A stretch of DNA of 58,137 nucleotides from Planifilum fimeticola (GTDB lineage Bacteria; Bacillota; Bacilli; Thermoactinomycetales; DSM-44946), in contig NZ_PVNE01000025.1 of NCBI RefSeq assembly GCF_003001905.1, positions 1 through 58,137 of the forward strand. The letters are read 5' to 3'. A program made the position numbers and the translations under genes. Shown piece by piece: positions 1 to 8,758 of the stretch. The stretch's first letter is position 1, and every line of letters begins with the position of its first letter. The notes under the pieces were generated by a model that searched no databases, was not told where the DNA came from, and saw nothing but the letters and a program-made list of their open reading frames with translations.

Positions 1-31
1 TGGGTTCGTCCTGAACATATAAAAACCTTCC

Positions 32-53
32 TTCGGAATTGTTTTATTCCGAA
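32..53. repeat. Perfect 8-bp inverted repeat
   Basis: TTCGGAAT at 32-39 and ATTCCGAA at 46-53 pair perfectly around a 6-base loop. There is no T-run directly after it on either strand, so it is not a clear terminator. It is the first of three consecutive hairpins at the window edge. Confidence 0.6.
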
Positions 54-59
54 TTCAAC

Positions 60-93
60 AAAAAAGGCTGTTGACCCTTCTTTGTCAACAGCC
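60..93 (-). terminator. Intrinsic terminator of the VWA gene
   Basis: A 10-bp stem (GGCTGTTGAC 66-75 with GTCAACAGCC 84-93) is followed on the minus strand by six T (positions 65-60). It lies about 85 bases beyond the stop codon of the VWA gene, which it probably ends. Confidence 0.75.
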
Positions 94-95
94 TC

Positions 96-120
96 AAGGC
101 CCGTAATACGGGCCTTTTTT
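96..120 (+). terminator. Intrinsic terminator facing right
   Basis: GGCCCG (98-103) pairs with CGGGCC (109-114), followed by TTTTTT on the plus strand. It should end a plus-strand transcript entering from left of the window, and it stands back-to-back with the minus-strand terminator at 60-93. Confidence 0.75.
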
Positions 121-176
121 GATGTCGGCACAAGGGTCAATAATTAGAGAGACCGCGGCCAAACCCATGGAGAACC

Positions 177-1367
177 TCACGGGTTCAACGCCTCATCGAT
201 GTTTTCTTCCATCTGCCGGCGGGCCTTCTCCAGGGCCTGATCCAATCGTTCGTGCAACTCTTCCTTCTTCTCATCCCGATACTGTTGCATCAACTTCAAT
301 CGGTGGCCGATCTTCTCGCGCAGGGCATCCCGGTTCTTCTCGTCGATTTTCTCGAGGGAGACCAAAAGATTCGCCGCTTCCATCAGCCGCTTGTTCTCCC
401 GGTCGTAAACCTCCAGAAATTTGCTTCCGACAAACGGGTTGCTTCCGAGCAGATTTTCGATCTCGTCGATCATGTTCAACTTGTATGCGTTCATTTCGTA
501 GAGGTTACCCACCCGCCCCGTGGTACGGAACAAGTTACCGATGGAATTCCGATTCTTCTCGAACAGCCTTCGGAGATCCTCCCCGGTGCGGGCGGTCTGA
601 TACTCCCCGCCCCCGGCTTCGGCCACCTTCTTGAGAGCCCGCTGGCCGGCGTTGTCCACGTCAAAGCCGATGATGTTGACGACGGCCTGGATATCCGATT
701 CGTGCAACGCTTTGGCTGCCTTGACCGGATCCCCGCCGCAGGTTTCAATCCCGTCGCTCACTACATATACCACGTTCTTGACGTTTTCACCCTTTTCCGC
801 GGACAGGTCCTGTTGCGCCCCCTGAATGGCGGAGGCCAAGGGCGTCCAGCCCGTGGGCTTGAACCGGCCGAGAGCCTTTGAGAATCGGCTTTCATCATAT
901 TCCCCCAGGACAAAAACCTCCTCCGTGCTGTTGCAGGAGACCTCCTTGTCCTTTTGGCTGTTCCTGCCCTTGTGACCGTAAACCCTGAGGGAAACCCGGC
1001 TTTGCTCCGGCAGATTGGACACGAAATCCCGGATCGCCTCCTTGGCCAGATCCATCTTGACCCTTCCGTTCACCTTGCCGGCCATGCTTCCGCTGGCGTC
1101 CAGGAGAATGGAAACGTTGACGCGGTCCGGCTTTTTCCCTTTCTCTTCCGAAGCTTTTCCCGAACCTTCAAGATCCCCCACGTCAAAAGCCGGTCTGAAA
1201 TTTTCAATCTCCTTCACAACTGGACCGTAATCCTCCGCCAGCAGATAGATGAGGCGGTTGTATGCCTCCTCCGCCGACAAACCTTTCGGAAGCCCCTCCA
1301 GTTCCTTTTTCAGCTTCGCTTCGTCATATTTGTCCCCCGCCAATTTGCCGGGGCCTTCCTTCAGCAT
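177..1367 (-). CDS. VWA-domain protein, main body of a frameshifted lipoprotein gene
   Basis: This reading frame carries a von Willebrand A domain. From an ATG at 1367 the MIDAS metal-site motif DASGS lies at about residues 90-94, followed by a VWA core with VVSDG and a charged coiled-coil C-terminus. The segment before the domain (PKGLSAEEAYNRLIYLLAEDY) resembles the pre-domain of Bacillus YwmC/YwmD-type VWA lipoproteins, which are exported and lipid-anchored. The signal peptide lies in a different frame directly upstream (1507-1361). ATG 1367 overlaps the upstream stop as ATGCTGA, so either translation is coupled and yields a cytoplasmic protein, or a one-base indel broke a single lipoprotein gene. 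I favour the indel. Frame and domain are certain; the true start is not. Confidence 0.75.
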   Translation of the reverse strand: MLKEGPGKLAGDKYDEAKLKKELEGLPKGLSAEEAYNRLIYLLAEDYGPVVKEIENFRPAFDVGDLEGSGKASEEKGKKPDRVNVSILLDASGSMAGKVNGRVKMDLAKEAIRDFVSNLPEQSRVSLRVYGHKGRNSQKDKEVSCNSTEEVFVLGEYDESRFSKALGRFKPTGWTPLASAIQGAQQDLSAEKGENVKNVVYVVSDGIETCGGDPVKAAKALHESDIQAVVNIIGFDVDNAGQRALKKVAEAGGGEYQTARTGEDLRRLFEKNRNSIGNLFRTTGRVGNLYEMNAYKLNMIDEIENLLGSNPFVGSKFLEVYDRENKRLMEAANLLVSLEKIDEKNRDALREKIGHRLKLMQQYRDEKKEELHERLDQALEKARRQMEENIDEALNP

Positions 1368-1507
1368 ACCGTCATGTCGGAAGCCGCCCGGAACGATTCC
1401 GCTTCGTTGCCGTCCGGGCTTTCGGCACCCGGGTTCTTGGACAAAAGGGAGCATCCGCCGACAAAGATCAAACCGAAAACGAGCATCATGACCAGGGTCC
1501 GTTTCAT
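1361..1507 (-). CDS. Lipoprotein signal peptide fragment of the VWA gene
   Basis: ATG 1507 encodes MKRTLVMMLVFGLIFVGGCS: a positive N-terminus, a hydrophobic core and a lipobox (VGGC, Cys19) for diacylglycerol attachment and signal peptidase II. After about 48 residues the frame ends at TGA 1361-1363, exactly where the VWA frame is open. Moving one base back at GTATGC would join the two. No homopolymer longer than four bases is present at the junction, so a simple poly-base sequencing error is not obvious. Alone, the peptide would be a pointless short lipoprotein, so it is best read as the 5' end of the VWA lipoprotein gene. Confidence 0.65.
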   Translation of the reverse strand: MKRTLVMMLVFGLIFVGGCSLLSKNPGAESPDGNEAESFRAASDMTVC

Positions 1508-1568
1508 CCAGACATCTTCTCCTTCCCGGTTGCAAAGGATGATGCGATGGTTGCTGTCATCGAAAACC

Positions 1569-2351
1569 CTATTTCCGATCGTACATCTCCGGCCGACGGT
1601 CCTCAAAGACGGGGATGGTCGTGCGCACGCGTCGGACGGCGGTCGGATCGATATCCACGGTCAGAACCGCCTCTTCCCCGTCCCCTTCCGCGAGAATTTC
1701 GCCCCAGGGATCCACCACCATCGAGTGGCCGCCGTACAAGGTCCCCTCCTCTTCCCCGACCCGGTTGACCGCCACGACGAACATCTGGTTCTCCACCGCC
1801 CGCGCCTGGTTCAGGATCCGCCAGTGGCGGATGCGGGGACGAGGCCAGCCCGCCGGTACGAACAGAATTTGCATGCCGTCCAGGACCATGGACCGAACCA
1901 GCTCCGGAAAGCGCAAGTCGTAGCAGATAATCGTTCCCGCCGTGACATCCCCGATCCGGAAAAGGCAGCGCCCGCCGCCCGGCTTCAGATACTTTTCTTC
2001 CTTCAACAGACGGAAGAGGTGGATTTTCCGATAATGCCCGATTCTCCGGCCATCGGGGGCAAACATGTAACTGGCGTTATAGAAGCCCCCCGCTTCCTCC
2101 TCCGCGATCGAACCGGCGACCAGATAAACGCCGTGCTCCGCCGCAACCGCCGACAACCACCGAGGAAGTTCCCCCCGATCCGCCAACTCCCCCAGCCGGG
2201 GAAACAGAAAGCCCATGTTCCACATTTCCGGAAGAACCACCACGTCGGGACGCTCTTTCCGCACCGTCCTTTTGATCCATTCGCCGATTCGCTTCCGGTT
2301 CTCCTCCGGCTGACCGGCGACGACATCCGTTTGCAAGAGAGATATCCGCAT
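1569..2351 (-). CDS. Nitrilase-family amidase (omega-amidase-like)
   Basis: A 260-residue carbon-nitrogen hydrolase with the full catalytic triad: Glu42 (PEMWN), Lys109 (YRKIH) and Cys143 (CYDLRFPE). CYDLRFPE and the short single-domain size fit the omega-amidase/MtnU branch, which hydrolyses alpha-ketoglutaramate or related keto-acid amides in the cytoplasm. ATG 2351 is chosen because GAGGTGG lies 7 bases upstream; an ATG eight codons earlier is less well placed. The gene follows mobB on the same strand and shares no obvious pathway with it. Family is certain, substrate is inference. Confidence 0.85.
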   Translation of the reverse strand: MRISLLQTDVVAGQPEENRKRIGEWIKRTVRKERPDVVVLPEMWNMGFLFPRLGELADRGELPRWLSAVAAEHGVYLVAGSIAEEEAGGFYNASYMFAPDGRRIGHYRKIHLFRLLKEEKYLKPGGGRCLFRIGDVTAGTIICYDLRFPELVRSMVLDGMQILFVPAGWPRPRIRHWRILNQARAVENQMFVVAVNRVGEEEGTLYGGHSMVVDPWGEILAEGDGEEAVLTVDIDPTAVRRVRTTIPVFEDRRPEMYDRK

Positions 2352-2486
2352 GCGGTCCCACCTCTTCCGAATCATTGTCCCATCACGGGAAAAAGCACGA
2401 TTCCGGCAATTTTACGGATAATATTATATTTTCTTTAAGAAATCTTTTCAAGCAAACCCAACACTTGCACGGCCTTGCCGAAGCGC

Positions 2487-2993
2487 TCATGCCGGAGGTT
2501 CTCGCAGGATGGAAAGCACCTCTTCGGCGACCGCCTCCACTTCGTCGATCCCGTACCAGGGAAAGGAAGGATGATCATCGGGAAACCAGCTGACGACAGC
2601 CCGGATGTTGGTCAATCGCTCCAACAGGCTCACATGCTCCCTCTCGCGGAGGACGACCAGTTTGGGATAGCCCGCTTCCTTGAAGCCTTCCGCCAAAACC
2701 ACATCCAGACCGGCATAATGGGTCAGGAGCTCCTCCATCGACCGGGGCTCCCGGTACCACACCGCCGACTGATTCTCCGCCGAGATGGAGACAACCCGGG
2801 CCCCGGCCTCCCGGTGGCGCCAGGTATCCTTGCCGCGCCGATCCAGATCCAACGCTTTGGCATGATGCTTCAGGGTTCCCACCAAAACCCCCCTTTGGGT
2901 CAAAAGGGGAATCAGCCGGCAGATCAAAGTGGTCTTTCCGGAATTGGAATATCCCACGACCTGGACCACCGGGGGAAACCCCGTCCCTTTCAT
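2487..2993 (-). CDS. mobB: Molybdopterin-guanine dinucleotide biosynthesis adaptor MobB
   Basis: A 168-residue P-loop GTP-binding protein. The Walker A motif GYSNSGKT is at residues 14-21, followed by the family's KHH (GTLKHHAKALD), and the length matches MobB. MobB assists MobA in adding GMP to molybdopterin for molybdoenzymes such as nitrate reductase or formate dehydrogenase. No other moco genes are in the window, so it stands apart from its pathway. ATG 2993 follows GGGAGGTG. It is divergent from the DUF4395 gene. Confidence 0.88.
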   Translation of the reverse strand: MKGTGFPPVVQVVGYSNSGKTTLICRLIPLLTQRGVLVGTLKHHAKALDLDRRGKDTWRHREAGARVVSISAENQSAVWYREPRSMEELLTHYAGLDVVLAEGFKEAGYPKLVVLREREHVSLLERLTNIRAVVSWFPDDHPSFPWYGIDEVEAVAEEVLSILREPPA

Positions 2994-3038
2994 ACCATCA
3001 CCTCCCGGAAACGCCGTGTCTGTCCGACCGGATATGCC

Positions 3039-3067
3039 TTTCAAGGCCGATTCTTTCGATGTATAAT
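3039..3067 (+). promoter_or_regulatory. Candidate sigma-A promoter of the DUF4395 gene
   Basis: A perfect -10 TATAAT (3062-3067) lies 17 bases after a weak -35 (TTTCAA, 3039-3044). It precedes the GTG start at 3107 by 40 bases. Confidence 0.45.
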
Positions 3068-3106
3068 AAAAGTTGTAAAATAAAATCGGAAAAGTGGTGA
3101 TTTGGT

Positions 3107-3520
3107 GTGAATGGAATCCCCCTTCCCTTCGTCCGGACAAACCAATGGTTTCTGGTGATCACCGTCGCCCTCGCCCTCCTTCTGAATCAGCCGTGGATAT
3201 TGGCCGTCTCCTGGGCCTTGGGTGTTTACAGTCTGATCTCCGGGAAAAACCCCCTCTTTTTCCTTGTTCGACCCCTGCTTTCCAAATCCCCCTCCGCATA
3301 TCCGATGGAGGACCCGGCCCAACAGCGTTTCAACCAATGGATTTCCGTCCTCTGCCTTTCCCTGAGCCTCCTCGGTTTCCTGGCGGGGTGGCCCGTCGTC
3401 GGCCTCCTCTTCGCCCTGATGGTGGGCGTCGCCGCCCTGACGGCGATCCTGGGATTCTGCATCGGTTGCTTCATCCGGTACCGCTACCTGCGGTGGAGGC
3501 AACAGCGGCTGAAAAGTTGA
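3107..3520 (+). CDS. DUF4395 family membrane protein
   Basis: A 137-residue protein with two pairs of hydrophobic segments (about residues 13-45 and 75-120) and a basic C-terminus (RYRYLRWRQQR). The opening NGIPLPFVRTNQWF and its spacing to the first helices match DUF4395 proteins, which are integral membrane proteins of unknown function in Bacilli. The start is GTG with only a weak ribosome site. It is followed by a dehydrogenase gene after a 149-base gap. Confidence 0.7.
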   Translation: MNGIPLPFVRTNQWFLVITVALALLLNQPWILAVSWALGVYSLISGKNPLFFLVRPLLSKSPSAYPMEDPAQQRFNQWISVLCLSLSLLGFLAGWPVVGLLFALMVGVAALTAILGFCIGCFIRYRYLRWRQQRLKS

Positions 3521-3669
3521 CCCGGTTTGTGGTACAGTGAAGACGAGCAACCCATCCATCCTGTCCATCCGAAACCGGTCATCAGAAAATTTTTTCCGAA
3601 AGGAGGCGGATTTCCGGTCGACGGCCGCCCGCTTCAACTTCGAAGCAGCGGCCCATTACCGGGTTCGAT

Positions 3670-4677
3670 ATGAAGGCTATCGTCCTGAGAGAATTCGGCG
3701 GTCCGGAAAAGTTGCGCTATGAAGAAGTGCCCGATCCGACGCCCGGTCCGGGCGAAGTGTTAATCCGCCTGAAGACGGCGGCTCTCAACCGACGGGATTA
3801 TTTCATCACCCACAACCAATACCCCGGCGTCCAGCTTCCCACGATTCTGGGTTCCGACGGCGCGGGGGAAATCGCCGCCCTGGGCGAAGGGGTCGACGGA
3901 TTTCAAATCGGACAGGAAGTCATCATCAATCCCTCCCTCAACTGGGGAAACAATCCGCGGGTGAACGGTCCCGACTTCACCATCCTCGGTTCTCCCAAGG
4001 ATGGAACCTACGCTGAAATGATCGCGGTGCCGGCGGAGAACGTATTCCCCAAACCGACGCATCTCACCTGGGAAGAGGCCGCAGCGATCCCCCTCGCGGG
4101 CTTGACCGCGTACAGAGCTCTGGTGACGCGAGGCCGCCTTCAGAAAGGGGAAGTGGTGGTCATTCCGGGCATCGGCGGCGGCGTGGCCACCTTCCTGCTC
4201 CTCATCGCCTCCTCCCTGGGGGCACGGGTCTTCGTCACTTCCAGAAGCGATGAAAAGCTCAACCGAGCGATGGAACTGGGGGCCGCCGGGGGCGTCAATT
4301 CCAACAGCGAAAATTGGGTCAAAGAATTACAAAAAGCGACCGGAGGCGGAGCAGACCTCTGCGTGGACAGCGTCGGCGGGGAAGTCTTCCCCCAGCTGGT
4401 CCGCCTGACAAAGCCCGGAGGAAGAATTGTCACCTTCGGCGCGACGAGGGGCCCCGTTCCCCAATTGGTGATGCCCTTCGTCTTCCTGAAGCAACTGGAC
4501 ATTCTCGGGTCCACCATGGGCAATAACGAAGAGTTCGGGCAGATGTTGAACCTCTTTGAGAAACACCGCATCCGGCCGGTCCTCGACAAGACCTATCCCC
4601 TGCAGGATGCGGCGGAAGCCTTAAACCGCATGAAGGACGGACGTCAATTCGGAAAAATCGTTCTCCAAATCTCCTGA
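3670..4677 (+). CDS. Zinc-independent MDR-family NAD(P)H quinone oxidoreductase/alcohol dehydrogenase-like
   Basis: A 335-residue medium-chain dehydrogenase/reductase. The N-terminus MKAIVLREFGGPEKL and the GroES-like domain are followed by a Rossmann domain with the nucleotide-binding GIGGGVA at about residues 165-171. The catalytic-zinc cysteine of classical alcohol dehydrogenases is replaced in LNRRDYF, as in YogA/quinone-reductase-like members. It probably reduces an electrophilic carbonyl or quinone with NADPH. No good ribosome site adjoins ATG 3670, whereas a perfect AAAGGAGG sits 62 bases upstream at about 3598 without a usable start behind it. Confidence 0.8.
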   Translation: MKAIVLREFGGPEKLRYEEVPDPTPGPGEVLIRLKTAALNRRDYFITHNQYPGVQLPTILGSDGAGEIAALGEGVDGFQIGQEVIINPSLNWGNNPRVNGPDFTILGSPKDGTYAEMIAVPAENVFPKPTHLTWEEAAAIPLAGLTAYRALVTRGRLQKGEVVVIPGIGGGVATFLLLIASSLGARVFVTSRSDEKLNRAMELGAAGGVNSNSENWVKELQKATGGGADLCVDSVGGEVFPQLVRLTKPGGRIVTFGATRGPVPQLVMPFVFLKQLDILGSTMGNNEEFGQMLNLFEKHRIRPVLDKTYPLQDAAEALNRMKDGRQFGKIVLQIS

Positions 4678-4680
4678 CGG

Positions 4681-4705
4681 AAAAGGGGGTGCGCAAAGCA
4701 CCCCC
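4681..4705 (-). terminator. Terminator between apt and the dehydrogenase gene
   Basis: GGGGGTGC (4685-4692) pairs with GCACCCCC (4698-4705). On the minus strand it is followed by TTTT, suiting the end of apt; it may also stop the converging plus-strand dehydrogenase transcript. Confidence 0.65.
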
Positions 4706-4759
4706 TCGATCTGTCTCCCGCCGTCCTCCCGGTTTTTGCGGGACACGCCGAAAGGCCCG

Positions 4760-5272
4760 TCAGAAAGTGACCAGCGACAACACATCCACGTCCGACAGCT
4801 TCTCCCGTCCGTTCAGATAGGAGAGCTCGATGAGGAAAGCGGCGCCCACCACTTCCCCCTGGAGCTTTTTCACCAGTTCGATGGTGGCCGAGATGGTTCC
4901 GCCGGTGGCCAAGAGATCATCGGCCACGAGCACCCGCTGTCCCGGCTGGACGGCATCCCGGTGAATGGCCAGGCGATCCTTTCCGTATTCCAGGCTATAC
5001 CCGACCTCCACCGTCTCCGCCGGCAATTTGCCGGATTTGCGGACAGGGACGAAACCTACCCCCATCGCATAAGCCAGGGGGGCTCCCACCACGAATCCCC
5101 GCGCTTCCGGTCCCACGATCACGTCGATCTCCTTCTCCTTCAGCCGATCGACCAAGGTATCGATCGCCGCGTGGAAAGCCTTTCCGTCCTTCAACAGGGT
5201 CGTGATGTCCTTAAACCGGATTCCCGGTTGCGGAAAGTCGGGAATCACGCGAATTTTTTCCTTGAAATCCAT
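4760..5272 (-). CDS. apt: Adenine phosphoribosyltransferase
   Basis: A 170-residue type I phosphoribosyltransferase that salvages adenine with PRPP to give AMP. The N-terminus [20 protein letters not shown] is typical of Apt, and the PRPP loop [10 protein letters not shown] is at residues 116-125. The start is fixed by family alignment and lies inside recJ: the two frames overlap by 62 bases, unusually long. In B. subtilis apt is followed by relA; here a terminator follows instead. Confidence 0.95.
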   Translation of the reverse strand: MDFKEKIRVIPDFPQPGIRFKDITTLLKDGKAFHAAIDTLVDRLKEKEIDVIVGPEARGFVVGAPLAYAMGVGFVPVRKSGKLPAETVEVGYSLEYGKDRLAIHRDAVQPGQRVLVADDLLATGGTISATIELVKKLQGEVVGAAFLIELSYLNGREKLSDVDVLSLVTF

Positions 5273-7610
5273 GTTTGTCCGATCCTCCCATTCTGATGTC
5301 GAGGGATGTGATGGCGGAAAGATAGGCGCACAAATCCCGGTAAGAGGAATAAACCAGTCGGTTCCACACCCGCTCCCTTTCCAGCTGATCGCGGTAGGTC
5401 CTCGATTCCTCCAGAGAGCGCTTGGCGGGCTTTTCCACCACGCTCCACCGCTCACCGTCCCCCTCGAGAAATCCCAATTCGGAAAAGACCTTTAATATGA
5501 AGGCGATCATCCGCTTGGACATTCCGGTCCGACGATGCAGTCCCTCCAGGTCCAGCCTGGGATGAACCCATTTTTTCCGCAGCAAAATGGCATACAGGAG
5601 TTTGAACCGCTCCCGATCCGGAACATGAAAAAAAACCGGATCCAATGAAGCATCTCCATAGGCAAAATAGAGGCGTTCCACCCGGGAAGCGGCCCGGACC
5701 ACCCGCTCGAATCGATCCAGCGAAGGGGGCAGATCCGCAAAAACGATCCGCCTGAAGGAAGTGAGATCCGGCATCTCTTCCATATCCCAGGACAAGCGAG
5801 CGCCCGCCGTTCCGCTTCCGCCCGGGGAGGCTGCGAACATTGCGGCATCCGGTCGACAGGCGACGGCCCGGAGGCGCTCTTCCGGGATCCGGTTGCTCCG
5901 CCAATCGAACACCTGGACATGCTCCACCGCCACATCGCGGATCACCAATTGCGGTACGCGACGGCCCGCCCACTCGTTCAAGGTAAGCTCCCCCAGGCAG
6001 TCGGGGCGGGAGTGGGGAGCGATATCCCTTGCCAGGTCCCCCATGCGGAATCCCACCGCATCCAGGGAATGGCCCTGTCGAGTCAGGGTGAGTTTCAAAT
6101 GGTTCCGATCGGAACCCACCACCTGCATCCGGCTCATTCCCGCTCCGGAAATCCGGAAACAAGGCGTGGGATTTCCGTATCCGCAAGGCTCCAACCGATT
6201 CAACTGCGCAATCAGCTCGGGACCGGCATCCTTCAGGTCCAGCTCCGCATCCACACGCATCAGGGGAACGTAGTCTTCCTCGGTCAGCCATTGTTCCGCC
6301 AGTTCCGTCAGCCGCTCCTGCAGCTCAGGAAGATGATCCGCCGGCAGAGTCATTCCCGCCGCCATCGGATGGCCGCCGTAATGCGGCAGCAAATCCGCAC
6401 AGGCGGTAAGCGCCCGATAGATGTCGAAGCCCTCGATGCTCCGGGCCGATCCCTTGGCCATGCCGGTTTCCCCTTCGATTCCCAGCACGATGGCCGGTCG
6501 GTAATAGGTTTCCACCAGTCGGGAGGCGACAATCCCGATCACACCGATGTTCCATCCCTCGGAGGCGACGACGATCACCCTCCGGTGGCGTTCGGGATTT
6601 TCCCGGACCTGAGCCTCCGCCTCCGAATAAATGGCCTCCACCAGCTTTTGCCGCTCCCGGTTCATCCGATCCAACTCTTCCGCAATGCTTTGGGCCTCGA
6701 TCGGGTCTTCTGTCAGCAGGAGCCGGACGGCCCGGTCGGCCGAATCGAGACGACCCGTGGCGTTGATTCGCGGCCCCAGAAAAAAGCCGACATGGCCGGA
6801 TTTCACGTCTCCCTTGATTCCGGCGACATCCATCAGCGCCGTCAATCCCAGGTGACGACGCCGATTCATCCGCTCCAAGCCGAGGGAAGCGATCACCCGG
6901 TTTTCATCCAGCAGGGGAACCAGATCGGCAATGGTGCCCAGGGCGGCCACTTCCAAAAATTCCTCCGGCACCCGCCCCAGGAGCGCGTGAGCCAATTTAA
7001 AGGCCACGCCGACACCGGCAAGACCTTTGAAGGGATAGGGGCAGGTCGGCTTTTTGGGGTTGATCACCGCCAGCGCCTCCGGCAACGCCGAAGGCGGTTC
7101 GTGATGGTCGGTGATGATGAGGTCCAGGCCCAGCTTCCGGGCCTCCTCCGCCTCTTCCAGCGCGCTGATCCCCGTATCCACGGTGACGATCAGATCCGTC
7201 CCCGCCTCCCGCGCGTGATGGAGGGCCTCCCGGTTCAAACCGTAACCTTCCCGGAAGCGGTTGGGTATGTAATATCGAACATCGGCTTCCAATCCGCGAA
7301 ACAACCCCATCATCAAGCCGGTGCTGCTGACGCCGTCGGCGTCATAATCCCCGTAAACCAGGATCTTTTCCCCCTTCTCCAGGGCGAAACGGATCCGCTC
7401 CACCGCCGGCGCCATCTCATCCATCAGCAGGGGATCGTAAAACTGGGAAAGGTCGACGTTCAGAAACCGCTCCGCTTTCTCGGGACTATCAATGCCGCGG
7501 CTGACCAGAATTCGGGCAACCACCGGATGGATTCCCAGGGTCTCCGCCAAATTGCCGGAAAGCTGTTCGTCCGCCTCCACCAACCGCCAGCGGGTCTTGG
7601 GCCGCAGCAA
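5211..7610 (-). CDS. recJ: Single-stranded-DNA-specific exonuclease RecJ
   Basis: A 799-residue DHH-family 5'-3' exonuclease for recombination and mismatch repair. The metal motif DYDAD is at residues 88-92, with TDHHEPP at about residue 165 and the DHHA1 domain with GGHPMAAG further on. A long C-terminal extension (about residues 570-799) matches the Bacillus-type RecJ tail. The start is TTG 7610 behind GAGGTGAT. The last 20 codons run over the start of apt in another frame. Those residues ([19 protein letters not shown]) look unlike conserved protein, so the ancestral stop may have been lost. Confidence 0.93.
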   Translation of the reverse strand: MLRPKTRWRLVEADEQLSGNLAETLGIHPVVARILVSRGIDSPEKAERFLNVDLSQFYDPLLMDEMAPAVERIRFALEKGEKILVYGDYDADGVSSTGLMMGLFRGLEADVRYYIPNRFREGYGLNREALHHAREAGTDLIVTVDTGISALEEAEEARKLGLDLIITDHHEPPSALPEALAVINPKKPTCPYPFKGLAGVGVAFKLAHALLGRVPEEFLEVAALGTIADLVPLLDENRVIASLGLERMNRRRHLGLTALMDVAGIKGDVKSGHVGFFLGPRINATGRLDSADRAVRLLLTEDPIEAQSIAEELDRMNRERQKLVEAIYSEAEAQVRENPERHRRVIVVASEGWNIGVIGIVASRLVETYYRPAIVLGIEGETGMAKGSARSIEGFDIYRALTACADLLPHYGGHPMAAGMTLPADHLPELQERLTELAEQWLTEEDYVPLMRVDAELDLKDAGPELIAQLNRLEPCGYGNPTPCFRISGAGMSRMQVVGSDRNHLKLTLTRQGHSLDAVGFRMGDLARDIAPHSRPDCLGELTLNEWAGRRVPQLVIRDVAVEHVQVFDWRSNRIPEERLRAVACRPDAAMFAASPGGSGTAGARLSWDMEEMPDLTSFRRIVFADLPPSLDRFERVVRAASRVERLYFAYGDASLDPVFFHVPDRERFKLLYAILLRKKWVHPRLDLEGLHRRTGMSKRMIAFILKVFSELGFLEGDGERWSVVEKPAKRSLEESRTYRDQLERERVWNRLVYSSYRDLCAYLSAITSLDIRMGGSDKHGFQGKNSRDSRLSATGNPV

Positions 7611-7637
7611 TAACCATCACCTCGCTTTGCCGCTTCC

Positions 7638-7646
7638 ATTATAGCA
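7638..7646 (-). promoter_or_regulatory. Extended -10 promoter of recJ
   Basis: The minus strand reads TGCTATAAT, a perfect -10 with the extended TGn motif, 28 bases before the recJ start. No convincing -35 is seen 16-18 bases upstream. Confidence 0.55.
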
Positions 7647-7713
7647 CAACAGGGCTTGGCCAAAGCATCGGATTGAAGGGGGATCGTTCCTCCGCTCCGT
7701 GAAGCCTTGTTGG

Positions 7714-7739
7714 AACAAAAAACCGCGGTGCACCCGCGG
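7714..7739 (-). terminator. Terminator after secDF
   Basis: On the minus strand CCGCGG, a short GC-rich loop and CCGCGG are followed by TTTTTT. It lies about 110 bases past the secF stop. Confidence 0.7.
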
Positions 7740-7749
7740 TCAGGCTGGG

Positions 7750-7797
7750 GAGGCGATTTTTCGCCGACTACTTGTGAAGCCGACGGAAAATCGCCTC
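7750..7797. repeat. Long imperfect hairpin between secF and its terminator
   Basis: GAGGCGATTTT (7750-7760) pairs perfectly with AAAATCGCCTC (7787-7797). The stem extends inward with one wobble pair and one mismatch to about 17 bp. It lies in the secF 3' untranslated region, directly before the intrinsic terminator. Confidence 0.6.
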
Positions 7798-7846
7798 GCC
7801 ACTCCCAAATTTTGAGGATTGTCCGCCGTCTCGTCGCGCCTCGGAA

Positions 7847-8758
7847 TCAGTTGGCCGGCCGCTCCTTCACCCGCTGCATGGAGCGCCACTTCCAAACCAC
7901 CCAGATCTGGCTGGCGAGACAGAGGGACGAATAGGTCCCGGCAAAAAGGCCCAACAAGAGGGCGAGGGAGAAGTAGCGTATGCTCTCTCCTCCGAAGAGG
8001 AAGAGGGCGGCGCCGGCAAAGACGACGGTCAGCCCCGTGTTGATCGATCGGATGAGGGTCTGATGGATGCTCACGTTCACCACCCGGCTCAAATCCTCCC
8101 AGCTCTTCGGCTTGACCTGATCCATCAACTCCCGGATCCGGTCGAAGATGACGATCGTGTCGTTGACCGAGTATCCGATGATGGTGAGAATCGCGGCGAT
8201 GAAAACCACATCCACTTCCAGCTGCAGAACCGAAAAGGCCCCGATGACAAAGAGGGCATCGTGCAGCAGGGCCAGCACCGCGGCAACGGCAAATCGGTAC
8301 TCAAACCGGATGGTCACGTAGAGGATGATGCCGATCGATGCGAGCAGCGTGGCGATGATCGCATTCCGGGCCAGTTCCCGTCCGATCACGGGATCGATCC
8401 GCTGCTCCTGAAAGCCGGCGAAGCTGTCGCCGTAGACCTGTTGGAAATGCTTCTGGATTTGAAGAACCTTCTCTTTATCCAGCGCCTCATCCGTCCGGAA
8501 GATCAACACCTTTCCTTCCTGGCCGGATCGGACGGAGGGATGTTCATATCCCAGCTTTTCAAATTCTTTTTTCGCCTGCTCCACGTCGACGGGTTGCTTC
8601 ACCGAGATGTCGATCCGGGTCCCGCTCTTGAAATCGATGCCCAGATTGAGCCCTTGAATCAGGAGGGAAAGAATACCCGCTCCCAGCAAAATGGCGGATA
8701 TCAGAAAGAACAGCTTCCGCTTGCCCACAAAATCCCAGTTATAACTCACCGATCTCAT
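7847..8758 (-). CDS. secF: Protein translocase subunit SecF
   Basis: A 303-residue, six-TM subunit that pairs with SecD to drive late steps of Sec export and membrane protein insertion using the proton-motive force. It starts with the family's short cytoplasmic leader (SYNWDFVGKRK), then TM1, a periplasmic P1 loop and the SecF box with YSVNDTIVIFDRIRE. The start at 8758 overlaps the secD stop by 20 bases, implying translational coupling. B. subtilis has a fused SecDF; here the two are separate genes. Confidence 0.95.
   Translation of the reverse strand: MRSVSYNWDFVGKRKLFFLISAILLGAGILSLLIQGLNLGIDFKSGTRIDISVKQPVDVEQAKKEFEKLGYEHPSVRSGQEGKVLIFRTDEALDKEKVLQIQKHFQQVYGDSFAGFQEQRIDPVIGRELARNAIIATLLASIGIILYVTIRFEYRFAVAAVLALLHDALFVIGAFSVLQLEVDVVFIAAILTIIGYSVNDTIVIFDRIRELMDQVKPKSWEDLSRVVNVSIHQTLIRSINTGLTVVFAGAALFLFGGESIRYFSLALLLGLFAGTYSSLCLASQIWVVWKWRSMQRVKERPAN

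Noticed and set aside
954-2438. A 494-codon plus-strand open frame spanning the VWA and amidase genes
   Set aside because: It is the antisense of two genes with clear catalytic motifs; long antisense frames are expected at this GC content.
3598-3608. A perfect AAAGGAGG ribosome site 62 bases before the dehydrogenase ATG, suggesting a hidden small gene
   Set aside because: No ATG, GTG or TTG follows at usable spacing, and the frames behind it do not look like protein; left as an oddity.
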